From assembly GCA_947447955.1 (NCBI GenBank), contig CANFLS010000014.1, positions 1 to 60,491 of the forward strand: a stretch of DNA of 60,491 nucleotides. The letters run 5' to 3'. The notes beneath the pieces were generated by a model, which had not been told where the DNA came from, did not search any database, and worked only from the letters and a program-made list of their open reading frames with translations. Positions 18,448 to 26,834 of this stretch are shown here, one piece after another (position 1 is the first letter of the stretch; every line of letters begins with the position of its first letter). The stretch comes from Flavobacteriales bacterium. Lineage in GTDB: Bacteria; Bacteroidota; Bacteroidia; NS11-12g; UBA955. The translations under genes and the position numbers were made by a program.

Positions 18448-19490
18448 AATTATAAGATAATCAATTGGTTAGAAAAATCGTAATCTTTAAAGTGCGAATC
18501 ACTATTGCTAACTAATTGATTTACAGACTCTTTCTCAAAAATCGAAATGCTAATTATCTGTAAAAAACTGTAGAGAGATTGGCCGATTTTCAGCTTTTTC
18601 TTCGCTATGGCTACCAAAAGATAGGTGCAAATGGCAATCCAAATCTGGCAATGAATAGCGTTCTCAGATGTGCCATTAAACGATTTGATTTTCAGATGTT
18701 GTTTGATCCAACGAAAAAAGAGTTCGATTTTCCAGCGTTCCTTGTAGAGACCGGCGATTGTAGTAGCGTCTATCTCAAAGTGGTTGGTCAGAAATATAAA
18801 GGTCTTGTTTTTTTCTCGATCGTAGAACTTGATTCTCCGCAGGTGTGCCGGGTATTTTAGCTGTGATTTTGATAAAAGTGGGTATAGATCCCTGCAAGTC
18901 AACTAGAGTATGCATCTTAACAGCGCCTTTATTTTGACGGAATTTTGCCCAGGGAAACATCTGCAAACAAAGGTCAGTTGTCGTACTATCGAGCGCATAC
19001 GCCATGTGGTTAAGATCGTTTAGAAAGGTATTTTCATGAGCGTAAAGTTTGCGCGCTTCGGCAATCATAACCTGAGCAAAATCGGCATAGATTCGCCAAT
19101 TTCTGCGCTCGTTGGCTTTGGCGAGTGTGTTTCTAGCCACCGGTTTTTTGATGCCGCTGTGATACAGTTTTTTACTCATGGCCTGAAGGCACGATTCTAT
19201 GTCTCGCAGGCTATCTCGATATGTTAACTGGGCAAACGACATTATCAGAAAATGCTCCTTACAAGTAAATTCCTTGATTCGATAGTCGCCGTTATAACGA
19301 GCTACACATTTGTTGAATTCATAATCAGGCAACAAGGACATCAATTGCGAAAACACCGTTTTTCCCCTGTTCATAAAATAGTCTATGAATAATTTTTGGG
19401 AAATTCAAATCAAAAAAACTTATTTTCGCTGTCAAAGCCTGTTTTTACTTGGCACTACAAGGATTGAAAAAAAGTTAACGGGACACTAGT
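18446..19490 (-). mobile_element. Defective IS4-family element (DUF4372-type), one end and centre deleted
   Basis: The right end is recognisable: GTTAACGGGACACTAGT at about 19474-19490 looks like the outer inverted repeat, and neighbouring gene homology resumes just beyond it. The matching repeat (ACTAGTGTCCCGTTAAC) is absent at the left side, where transposase sequence runs straight into LytTR sequence near 18450. No target-site duplication can be assigned. The element interrupts a duplicated regulatory module. It cannot move by itself: one end is missing and the transposase is broken. Confidence 0.75.
18450..19374 (-). pseudogene. IS4-family transposase, internally deleted and frameshifted
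   Basis: The N-terminal part (MNRGKTVFSQLMSLLP..., DUF4372-like, then ALDSTTTDL with the first catalytic Asp) reads in one frame down to IPTFIKIT near 18870. The C-terminal part resumes in another frame at KYPAHLRRIKFYD and contains the Y-(2)-R-(3)-E-(6)-K signature (YKERWKIELFFRWIK). From memory of related transposases, roughly 70-80 codons that should hold the second catalytic Asp (the DxGY region) are missing at the junction. The last residues (SNQLIIL) look nearly complete. Inactive. Confidence 0.85.
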
Positions 19491-19492
19491 GA

Positions 19493-19735
19493 TGAAATAT
19501 ATAAAACAACCCGCATTAAGAAATTGTATTTTGCTTTCATTATCGTTCCAGGGTAATTAAGAATGTTACTTAAATTATCGGCTATTGAATTAGTCCAATA
19601 TTTCCAATGTTGTGAGCCACCAGTATAAAATCCATAATTGTGAATGATTGAATACAATGCAGGAATCAAGTGGATTAAATCCTTTTTTGAAAAGGAATAA
19701 TTCTCATTCTTATAAAACATATATTGCATGTTTTT
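19493..19735 (-). pseudogene. Fragment of membrane-anchored AraC regulator (unit 1 copy)
   Basis: About 75 codons (NENYSFSKKDLIHLIPALYS ... NYPGTIMKAKYNFLMRVVLYIS) match the central membrane region of the intact gene at 20844-22055. Homology stops at LYIS, exactly where IS sequence begins, so the C-terminal half with the DNA-binding domain was lost. The N-terminal ~110 codons are also missing. The longer open frame over 19475-19948 runs into IS and transketolase-fossil DNA and is not a real gene. Confidence 0.75.
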
Positions 19736-19740
19736 TTCAT

Positions 19741-19770
19741 TTCGGCACAGTTTGAAACTGTGAAACCGAA
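19741..19770. repeat. Imperfect palindrome between AraC fragment and tkt fossil
   Basis: TTCGG-CACAGTTT-G-AAACTGTG-AAA-CCGAA: a 13-bp stem with a 3-nt bulge and a single-base centre. No T-tract of terminator quality follows directly on either strand, so its role is unclear. Confidence 0.5.
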
Positions 19771-19806
19771 CAGATTTGACTGCTTTTTGATTTTTTGCTA
19801 AAGAAA

Positions 19807-19910
19807 GGATTGATAAAAGTGGTACTCCAGATGAATCATGAATGGAGTACCACATAATAGCAAGGCATTGTAACAAAAAGAAATGCCGGCTATTGTTAGT
19901 AAAGTATAAC
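19807..19910 (+). pseudogene. Fossil of transketolase C-subunit 3' end
   Basis: The stretch AGTGGTACTCCAGATGAAT near the start and GGCTATTGTTAGTAAAGTATAAC at the end align with 17793-17874 of the intact gene, with small indels and substitutions between. No protein can be made from it. It marks the edge of the second duplication unit, just before the second LytTR gene. Confidence 0.75.
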
Positions 19911-19922
19911 CTATTTACAAAA

Positions 19923-20612
19923 CTAAGCAGTTTTTTGAATGGCTTCAATTAGGGCCAATTTTTTTGTTCGCGCGATTTTAATTTTGGTTTCGTTGTTCAT
20001 AATTACTTCTTCACTGCAATATGATTTAACGTGTCCAAGATTAATCAAGTAAGATCGGTGAACTCGAATAAATGATTCAGGGAAATTTTGAATCAATGAT
20101 TTTATAGTTTTGGTAACTGTAAAGAATTTAGTACTTGTGAAAACGTTTGAATATGAGCCATGGGCCTCAATAAATAATATATCTGTATAATGAAGTTTGG
20201 TTGTAGATTTATGATCCTTTATTAAAATATAATTGTTTATATTTCTTTTTGAATCAAGTAATAATTGAGCGTTCAATCTATCAGAAAACAATTTAAAATC
20301 AGTTTGTAATTTGTTTAACAATAAGTATTCATAAAAACCATTTCGCAAACAATCAATTGCATAATCGTTACTTTCAGAAATCATGATGAGAAAAATATTT
20401 TTGCTGTTTATTCCGTTGAGTTTAAGTTCAGATGCAATGGTATTGAAATTATGATTATCTGTAAAAATGTATATTTTCTCATTATTTGAATCGTGGTTGA
20501 CCAATTTGAATTTTTCAATTGATTGTAGTTTTGTATTTGGATAGTACGCACAAACCAAGTTTCTAACTTTGGTTGCGTGTAATTGATTGGTGAAATGAAT
20601 AAAAAAAGTCAT
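19923..20612 (-). CDS. LytTR-domain transcriptional regulator with atypical receiver-like N-terminus
   Basis: 229 residues. The C-terminal ~100 residues form a LytTR DNA-binding domain (LFIEAHGSYSNVFTSTKFFTVTKTIKSL, FIRVHRSYLINLGHV, ARTKKLALIEAI). The N-terminal half is receiver-like in predicted pattern (KIYIFTDNHNF ... NIFLIMISESNDYAIDCLRNGFYEYLLLNKL), but the acidic pair near the N-terminus that binds magnesium in response regulators is absent, so phosphorylation control is doubtful. No histidine kinase is nearby. It is probably functional: intact frame, promoter element and inverted repeat upstream. It is the best preserved LytTR copy in the island. Confidence 0.85.
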   Translation of the reverse strand: MTFFIHFTNQLHATKVRNLVCAYYPNTKLQSIEKFKLVNHDSNNEKIYIFTDNHNFNTIASELKLNGINSKNIFLIMISESNDYAIDCLRNGFYEYLLLNKLQTDFKLFSDRLNAQLLLDSKRNINNYILIKDHKSTTKLHYTDILFIEAHGSYSNVFTSTKFFTVTKTIKSLIQNFPESFIRVHRSYLINLGHVKSYCSEEVIMNNETKIKIARTKKLALIEAIQKTA

Positions 20613-20634
20613 AGTTTGAAGGATTTGATAATCA

Positions 20635-20671
20635 CAAATTCAATTAACACGTTGTATCAATTGAATTTGTA
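20635..20671 (-). promoter_or_regulatory. 12-bp perfect inverted repeat in LytTR gene leader (candidate operator)
   Basis: ACAAATTCAATT and its exact complement are separated by 13 nt, 23-59 bp upstream of the LytTR start and just downstream of the predicted transcription start. LytTR proteins usually bind direct repeats, so this could instead be a site for another dimeric regulator or an mRNA hairpin. No T-tract follows, so it is not an obvious terminator. Confidence 0.5.
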
Positions 20672-20684
20672 GAATAATCTCTGC

Positions 20685-20692
20685 AAACTTAA
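20685..20692 (-). promoter_or_regulatory. TAnnTTTG -7 element before LytTR gene
   Basis: TAAGTTTG on the minus strand. A palindrome, CCCAATTGGG, lies at 20707-20716, about where a -33 element or an operator would be. Confidence 0.4.
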
Positions 20693-20843
20693 TCGAATAT
20701 GGACATCCCAATTGGGGTAAATTGTGTAAGAATTGTAATCGGGGACATTTTTTAAATTAAATACAATATAGCAATATGTTACATTTTGTTATATTTTAGT
20801 GTTTTGAATTATTGGACAATTACATTACAAATGCTGTACAAAT

Positions 20844-22055
20844 TTAATTCGCTTTTAGGTTTTGAAGATATTCATTTGGTGTAATTCCAGTAATTTTTTT
20901 AAAGCTAACATAAAAATTGGATCTAGAATTAAATCCGGAAATATTGCCAATGGCTTCCATGGTGTATTTTTTATTGCCGTTGTCTTTTAATAATTCAATG
21001 GCATGATCAATTCTCATTTCACAGATTATGTCTGGAAACGATTTGTTTAGGTGGTTATTAATAACAAATGAAATATGATGATTTGGAAGTGAAAAATGTT
21101 TCGAAGCCAAATCCATCGAGAAATCAGTGTTCGTATACAGTTGTTTTTCTTTAATTTCTGAAATAATAGTTTGTGCCAAATTGGATTCTTTGGAATCGAT
21201 TTCTTCGTTCTTGCTTTTAATTGATTTGTATTTAGATAGTGACTTTTCATTGTCTTCAATTGTTTTGAAATTGATTTTAGGCAATCCATATAAGAGTATT
21301 GGATTTAATAAAATATACAATGCCAATGTAATGATAGAAAGTCCTGTAACAAAAAGGGGAACCCTTAGAAATAAGTTTGATTGATCGTTGATTGATGTAA
21401 TAAAAATAGAATTATAAATCGATGAAAAAGATATTGATACAACAAAAATAGAAATTACTATTAAAAATAATTTTAACCATTTTAAAACGAATTTCACTTT
21501 TATTTCTTTGTTGAGTTGAATGTTTTTTATATAATATCGCCATGCAAATAATGTATAAGAGATATACAAACCAACCCGCAGAATGAAATTATATTTTGCT
21601 TTCACTAAAGTACCTTGGTAGTTGGATATTTTAGAATAATCTACTGAAATTGAATTTGCCCAATAGTGCCAGTGCTCAGGTCCACCAGAATAATATCCCC
21701 AATTATCAATGATAGAATAAAACGCGGGTACGAAATGGAGAAGTTCAATTTTAGAGAAGGAATAATTTTCATTTAAATTAACAACAACATAAAAGTAGAT
21801 TGCCGGTTGAATGATATAATAAAAAGGAACAAAACCTCTCAGAAGAAATGGAAAATCTTTTATTAATCCAGTAATCACAAATACATGTACCAAATAGTAA
21901 TTGATTATACCCCAAAACATGGCAAACATGAGCCATTTAAGTTTCGGATTTCCATTTTTTTCAACCAAAATTGTTCCGCACGTTATGAAGGTTAATAACA
22001 CTGCAGTTATTAGCAATGTCAACACAAGTGGACTAAGTGCGATAAAATAAAACAT
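20844..22055 (-). CDS. Membrane-anchored AraC-family transcriptional regulator (intact copy)
   Basis: 403 residues: about seven hydrophobic segments in residues 1-265, then a cytoplasmic linker and an AraC-type helix-turn-helix domain in the last ~110 residues (DFSMDLASKHFSLPNHHISFVIN, then YTMEAIGNISGFNSRSNFYVSFKKITGITPNEYL). This layout is common in Bacteroidota and implies sensing in or at the membrane with DNA binding at the inner face. It lies upstream of the LytTR gene on the same strand with a 230-bp gap holding a separate promoter. Targets and signal unknown. Confidence 0.85.
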   Translation of the reverse strand: MFYFIALSPLVLTLLITAVLLTFITCGTILVEKNGNPKLKWLMFAMFWGIINYYLVHVFVITGLIKDFPFLLRGFVPFYYIIQPAIYFYVVVNLNENYSFSKIELLHFVPAFYSIIDNWGYYSGGPEHWHYWANSISVDYSKISNYQGTLVKAKYNFILRVGLYISYTLFAWRYYIKNIQLNKEIKVKFVLKWLKLFLIVISIFVVSISFSSIYNSIFITSINDQSNLFLRVPLFVTGLSIITLALYILLNPILLYGLPKINFKTIEDNEKSLSKYKSIKSKNEEIDSKESNLAQTIISEIKEKQLYTNTDFSMDLASKHFSLPNHHISFVINNHLNKSFPDIICEMRIDHAIELLKDNGNKKYTMEAIGNISGFNSRSNFYVSFKKITGITPNEYLQNLKAN

Positions 22056-22186
22056 TAAAATAAAATTTGATTATGTATATGAAAGTTTGTAAAACCGTTT
22101 ACTATGCTTCGGTTTAAATTAATTTCGACAAATTTAATTAAATAATAAGAGTAATTAAATTACTTTGAAAATTAATTTCAATATTT

Positions 22187-23389
22187 TTATTTTTTAAGAT
22201 TTTGCAGGTATTCATTCGGGGTTATACCCGTGATTTTCTTAAAACTTGCATAAAATGTAGTTCTATAATTGAAGCCAGATAAACTGCCAATGGCTTCCAT
22301 TGTGTATTTTTTGTTGTTTTTGTCTTTTAATAATTCAATGGCATGATCAATTCTCATTTCACAAACAATATCTGGAAAAGACTTTTTGATATATTTATTG
22401 ATTAAAAATGAGATATGATGTGTTGGTATTGAAAAATAATTTGAAGCCACAGCCAATGAAAAGTCAATGTTTTTATAGAGTTGTTTTTCTTTTATTTCAG
22501 AAATAATTGTAATCGCAAGGTTGAATTCACTGCTGTCAATTTCGTTGTTTTCATTTTTTAATGTTTTAAATTTCGAAAGCGATTTCTCATTGTCTATGAT
22601 TGTTTTAAAATTAATCTTTGGCAAACCATAGAGTAAAATCGGATTAAATAAAACATAACCCGACAGTGCCAAAATAGATAAGCCAATAAGGCTAATGGTA
22701 ATCAATACGGAGACACTGGAATTGTCAATTATTGTATCGAGATAGATAAAATTGCTCACAGAACTTAAAGCTACGGTTACAACATAAATTGATATAACAA
22801 TCAAAAATAATCGTAACCATTTCAAAACGAATTGATCTTTAATTTCAGTGTTGTTTTTGAGGTAATGAAAATAGTACCGCCAAGTAAATAAAGTGTATGA
22901 AATCGTCAACAAATCAAATAAAATAAAATTTAGATAGTATTAATTTTCCCGGATATTTGGTCAAAAAAGCAAAATTGTTAGAAATAGAATTTGCCCAATA
23001 TTGCCAGTGCTCTGGGCCTAAGGAATAAAATCCCCAATTATCTATGAACGAGAGTACGAGAGGGATTAAATGAAATAAATCTTTTCGAGTGAATTTATAG
23101 TTCTCATTGAGGTTAACTAAAACATAAAAATAAATTGCAGGTTGAATAATATAATAATAAGGGTATAATCCTCTTGACAAAAATGGGAAATCTATAATTA
23201 CGCCGGTAAGAATGAACATAATTACTATAAAATGTAAACCAATTTCTGACAATATTATAAATAGCAACCACTTTAGTTTTGGATTGCTATTTTTTCGGAT
23301 AAAATTGTTCCACACGCCAAAAATGTAACCAACACCGCCAAAATAAGCAATGACTGTACAAAGTAACTTGGTGAAATAAATAAAACCAT
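22187..23389 (-). pseudogene. Membrane-anchored AraC regulator, third copy with two frameshifts
   Basis: A full-length paralogue of the 20844-22055 gene can be reconstructed across frames. The N-terminus starts at the ATG at 23387-23389 (MVLFISPSYFVQSLLILAVL, then ACGTILSEK) and loses frame at a run of six T on the plus strand (23290-23295), where one more base would restore it. The middle reads in a second frame to LILSK, and near 22920-22935 the frame shifts again before NFILFDLLTISYTL. The AraC DNA-binding domain is intact in the last frame. Either a real pseudogene or, because one site is a homopolymer, partly sequencing error. Confidence 0.75.
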
Positions 23390-23463
23390 ATCTTATAATT
23401 GCATTGCAAAGATAAATGCATTTGAAATATTGGAATCTCGAATATTTCATTTTATTTCTGTTG

Positions 23464-23471
23464 TACCTTTG
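23464..23471 (+). promoter_or_regulatory. TAnnTTTG -7 element before mfd
   Basis: TACCTTTG ends 9 nt before the mfd ATG. No convincing -33 element at 19-21 nt upstream. Confidence 0.4.
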
Positions 23472-23480
23472 TTGAGCCAA

Positions 23481-26400
23481 ATGAATACAAGGGAAATCTT
23501 AAGTGAGTATTTGAAAATAGAGCCAATTCAAGAATTGGTGGAAAATTGTCAAACAGCCAATCAAACTATTTTTTTACAGGGTTTGTGCGGTTCCGGAGGC
23601 GCAATGGCGGTGGCCTCGGTATACGCGTCGCTGCAACGTCCTCTTTTATTGGTAATGCCAAACAAAGAGGAGGCAACCTACTTGAAATCAGATCTTGAAA
23701 ATTTACTCATTGGCGAACACATTTATTTCTTGCCTGAGTCTTTTCTTAAACCATTTCAATCTTCGCGAGAAAGTGCCATGTCGGTTCAAGAGCGAATTGA
23801 AACGTTAAGTAGTTTTCGCAAAAACAACAAACGCATCCTCGTAACCTATGGCCGTGCCTTGGCTGAATTTGTAATTGACAAGGTTCAACTTACCCAAAAT
23901 TCATTTGAAATAGCAAAAGGTCAAACGCTTGACGTAGATTTTTTGATGGAATTTTTAGAAATCAACGAATTTGAACGTGTAGATTTTGTATTCGAGCCTG
24001 GTCAGTTTAGTTTGCGCGGAGGGATATTCGATTTGTTTTCATTTGCCCATGAATATCCTTTTAGAATTGAATTAGACGGCGATATCATAGAGAGCATTCG
24101 CGCATTTGATGTAAACAATCAATTGTCAATCAAAGAAATGGCTCAGTTTTCGTTGGTGCCTAAAATCAATGCTACTCACGACATAAAAAAGTCGACCATT
24201 TTTGACTATCTAGATGAAAACACCTTGGTGTTTTCATTAGATTCGTTTTTGCAAGTTGAAGATTTGGCAAAAGGGTGGGAAACTGCACTTCAAAATCACC
24301 AAGCTGCCATTGATCTCAAAAGTGAAAACACACCCATTCACCCAAAAGAAATTTGGATGAGTCCCAAACAATGGGTGCAATCTATTTCAAAATTTAGGCA
24401 GATTTATTTGGGGGGAGAAAAACCGTTGGAAAAATTTATTACCATTGGATTTCAGCAAGAACCTCAACCTATATTTAAACGCAACTTCGATATGTTGAAA
24501 TCGTGGTTGGCCGAAAATCAACAGAAACAATATCAAACGTTAGTTTTTAGCGACAATAGCCGACAAATAGAACGACTTCAAACAATTTTAAAGGATACTT
24601 CCATTGAGCATGAATTCACTCCCGTTTATATTGGTTTATCTGGTGGATTTGTGGATGCGGACGCAAAAATAGCTTTTGTAACTGAACATCAACTTTTTGA
24701 CAAATATTACAGACCCAAATCAAGGCAACAATACTCCAACCAAACGTCCCTCACTTTAAGAGAATTAAAGAATTTAAAGCCTGGCGATTTTGTAACCCAT
24801 ATAGATCATGGAATAGGACGTTTTGCTGGACTTGAAAAAATGCAAATGAATGGGGTAACTCAAGAAGTTGTTCGTTTAGTATACCGCGACAATGATTTAC
24901 TGTATTTATCGGTGAATAGTTTGCATAAAATTAGCAAATATTCGGGTAAAGACGGAACAGCTCCTTCCATGCATAAATTAGGAAGTGGGGCTTGGGAAAA
25001 ACAAAAGCGCACTACCAAGAAAAAGGTTAAAGATATTGCAAGAGAGCTAATAGCGCTCTATGCCAAACGAAAAAAGGAGAGGGGCTTTGCTTTTGCTCCC
25101 GACAGTTATTTGCAACTGGAATTAGAAGCTTCCTTCTTTTATGAAGATACCCCTGATCAAGCCAAAGCCACTGAGGACATTAAGCGTGACATGGAAAATG
25201 AACAGCCCATGGATAGATTGATTTGTGGGGATGTTGGTTTTGGCAAAACGGAAGTTGCAATGCGCGCTGCTTTTAAAGCCGTTTGCGATAGCAAACAAGT
25301 AGCCATATTGGTGCCAACAACCATTTTGGCGCAACAACATTATAGAACATTTAAAAAACGATTTGCAGGTTTTCCTGTAGAAGTTGACTACTTAAACCGT
25401 TTTAAATCTGCCAAAGAACAAAAAGAAACTTTGGAAAAATTGAAATCGGGGAAAGTAGATATTGTAATAGGAACCCACCGCTTGCTTGGAAAAGATATTG
25501 AATTTAAAGATTTAGGTTTGATGATCATTGATGAAGAGCAAAAATTTGGGGTGGGTGCAAAAGAGAAATTAAAAGCAATCAAGGTAAATATTGATACACT
25601 TACCCTAACTGCTACTCCAATTCCTAGAACATTACATTTCAGCTTAATGGGGGCAAGAGATTTGAGTATTATCAACACTCCACCGCCCAATAGGCAACCC
25701 GTTCATACTGAATTGGCTACGTTTAACCGAGAACTACTTGGAAAGGTCGTAACTGATGAAATGAACAGGGGAGGACAAGTTTTCGTGGTGCATTCAAGGG
25801 TGAAAGATATTCACGAATTGGCCCATGTAATTGCTTCTGAAGTTCCGGGAGTAAGGGTTTGTATTGCTCATGGACAAATGGAAGGCCACGAACTTGAAGA
25901 TGTGATGGTAAAGTTTATTGAAGGAGAATACGATGTATTGGTAGCAACCACAATCATTGAAAGTGGGTTAGATATACCAAATGCAAACACCATTGTAATA
26001 AACAATGCCCATTTATTTGGTTTGTCTGATTTGCATCAAATGAGGGGCCGCGTTGGTCGTTCGAATGTCAAAGCCTTTTGTTATTTGTTATCGCCACCGG
26101 TTAATTTATTGCCTGATGATTCTAGAAAACGATTGAGAACACTTGAAGAATACAGTGAATTGGGAAGTGGGTTTCAGGTGGCAATGCGCGATTTGGATAT
26201 TCGTGGTGCTGGAAATTTACTTGGTGCTGAGCAGAGCGGTTTCATTTCGGAAATGGGATTTGATATGTACCATAAAATACTAGATGAGGCTGTTAGGGAA
26301 CTGAAAAATGAAGAATTTACGGATACTTTTGATTCAACACTTGATATAAAAAGCAGAGATTGTCAAATTGATACACATTATGAAATTCTAATTCCATCAA

Positions 26401-26834
26401 ATTATGTTTCTCAAACTGCTGAACGTTTGAGTTTATACAGTGATTTATCAAATATAGATTCTGAATTGGCACTGAGGGAATTCACCCAACAATTGGTAGA
26501 TCGTTTTGGAAAGATGCCAACCGAGGTAATTTCGTTGATCGATTCGGTTCGATTAAAATGGGCAGGAAAAGAACTTGGAATGGAGAAGATTGTATTGTCA
26601 GAAATGAAAATGCGTTGCTATTTCCCTGGTGATCCAAACGCTTCTGTATATCAAAGTAGTGCTTTCGCCGAAATCATGGGTTTTGTTGCACAAAATCAGA
26701 ATAAGTTTGCAGTAAAACAAACAGACAAAGCGTTAATAGTGCAAGTAAACTTGGTGAACGATATTTTTGAAGCACTTCATATTTTAGGGGAGTGGAAGAC
26801 TTATCTAAACCGTGAATTAATAGATCATGCATAA
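23481..26834 (+). CDS. mfd: Transcription-repair coupling factor Mfd
   Basis: Displaces stalled RNA polymerase at DNA lesions and recruits UvrA. The ATG at 23481 (MNTREILSEYL) is chosen because the longer frame includes the promoter and the divergent regulator's start region. About 1117 residues, as usual. Domains in order: UvrB-like N-terminal region, the RNA-polymerase-interacting domain around LKPGDFVTHIDHGIGRFAGL, helicase motif I GDVGFGKTE (residues 583-591), DEEQ box at 684-687, TATPIPRTL, the RGRVGRS motif VI, and a C-terminal TRCF domain. Confidence 0.97.
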   Translation: MNTREILSEYLKIEPIQELVENCQTANQTIFLQGLCGSGGAMAVASVYASLQRPLLLVMPNKEEATYLKSDLENLLIGEHIYFLPESFLKPFQSSRESAMSVQERIETLSSFRKNNKRILVTYGRALAEFVIDKVQLTQNSFEIAKGQTLDVDFLMEFLEINEFERVDFVFEPGQFSLRGGIFDLFSFAHEYPFRIELDGDIIESIRAFDVNNQLSIKEMAQFSLVPKINATHDIKKSTIFDYLDENTLVFSLDSFLQVEDLAKGWETALQNHQAAIDLKSENTPIHPKEIWMSPKQWVQSISKFRQIYLGGEKPLEKFITIGFQQEPQPIFKRNFDMLKSWLAENQQKQYQTLVFSDNSRQIERLQTILKDTSIEHEFTPVYIGLSGGFVDADAKIAFVTEHQLFDKYYRPKSRQQYSNQTSLTLRELKNLKPGDFVTHIDHGIGRFAGLEKMQMNGVTQEVVRLVYRDNDLLYLSVNSLHKISKYSGKDGTAPSMHKLGSGAWEKQKRTTKKKVKDIARELIALYAKRKKERGFAFAPDSYLQLELEASFFYEDTPDQAKATEDIKRDMENEQPMDRLICGDVGFGKTEVAMRAAFKAVCDSKQVAILVPTTILAQQHYRTFKKRFAGFPVEVDYLNRFKSAKEQKETLEKLKSGKVDIVIGTHRLLGKDIEFKDLGLMIIDEEQKFGVGAKEKLKAIKVNIDTLTLTATPIPRTLHFSLMGARDLSIINTPPPNRQPVHTELATFNRELLGKVVTDEMNRGGQVFVVHSRVKDIHELAHVIASEVPGVRVCIAHGQMEGHELEDVMVKFIEGEYDVLVATTIIESGLDIPNANTIVINNAHLFGLSDLHQMRGRVGRSNVKAFCYLLSPPVNLLPDDSRKRLRTLEEYSELGSGFQVAMRDLDIRGAGNLLGAEQSGFISEMGFDMYHKILDEAVRELKNEEFTDTFDSTLDIKSRDCQIDTHYEILIPSNYVSQTAERLSLYSDLSNIDSELALREFTQQLVDRFGKMPTEVISLIDSVRLKWAGKELGMEKIVLSEMKMRCYFPGDPNASVYQSSAFAEIMGFVAQNQNKFAVKQTDKALIVQVNLVNDIFEALHILGEWKTYLNRELIDHA

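Larger units (their letters stand above)
17840..23389. repeat. Diverged tandem duplication: tkt 3' tip + LytTR gene + membrane AraC gene
   Basis: Unit 1: end of the transketolase gene, truncated LytTR gene (17885-18447) and an AraC-gene fragment (19493-19735), with a defective IS between them. Unit 2: transketolase fossil (19807-19910), intact LytTR gene (19923-20612) and intact AraC gene (20844-22055). A third AraC copy (22187-23389) is frameshifted. The spacing from transketolase stop to LytTR stop is 12 nt in unit 1 and 13 nt in unit 2, and the ...GTATAACC...AAACTAAGCAGTT junction is shared by both, which supports duplication rather than independent arrival. Confidence 0.75.

Noticed and set aside
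19475..19948. Open frame of 157 codons read as a gene
   Set aside because: Only its middle part matches the AraC family; the ends are IS inverted repeat and transketolase fossil read in the wrong strand.
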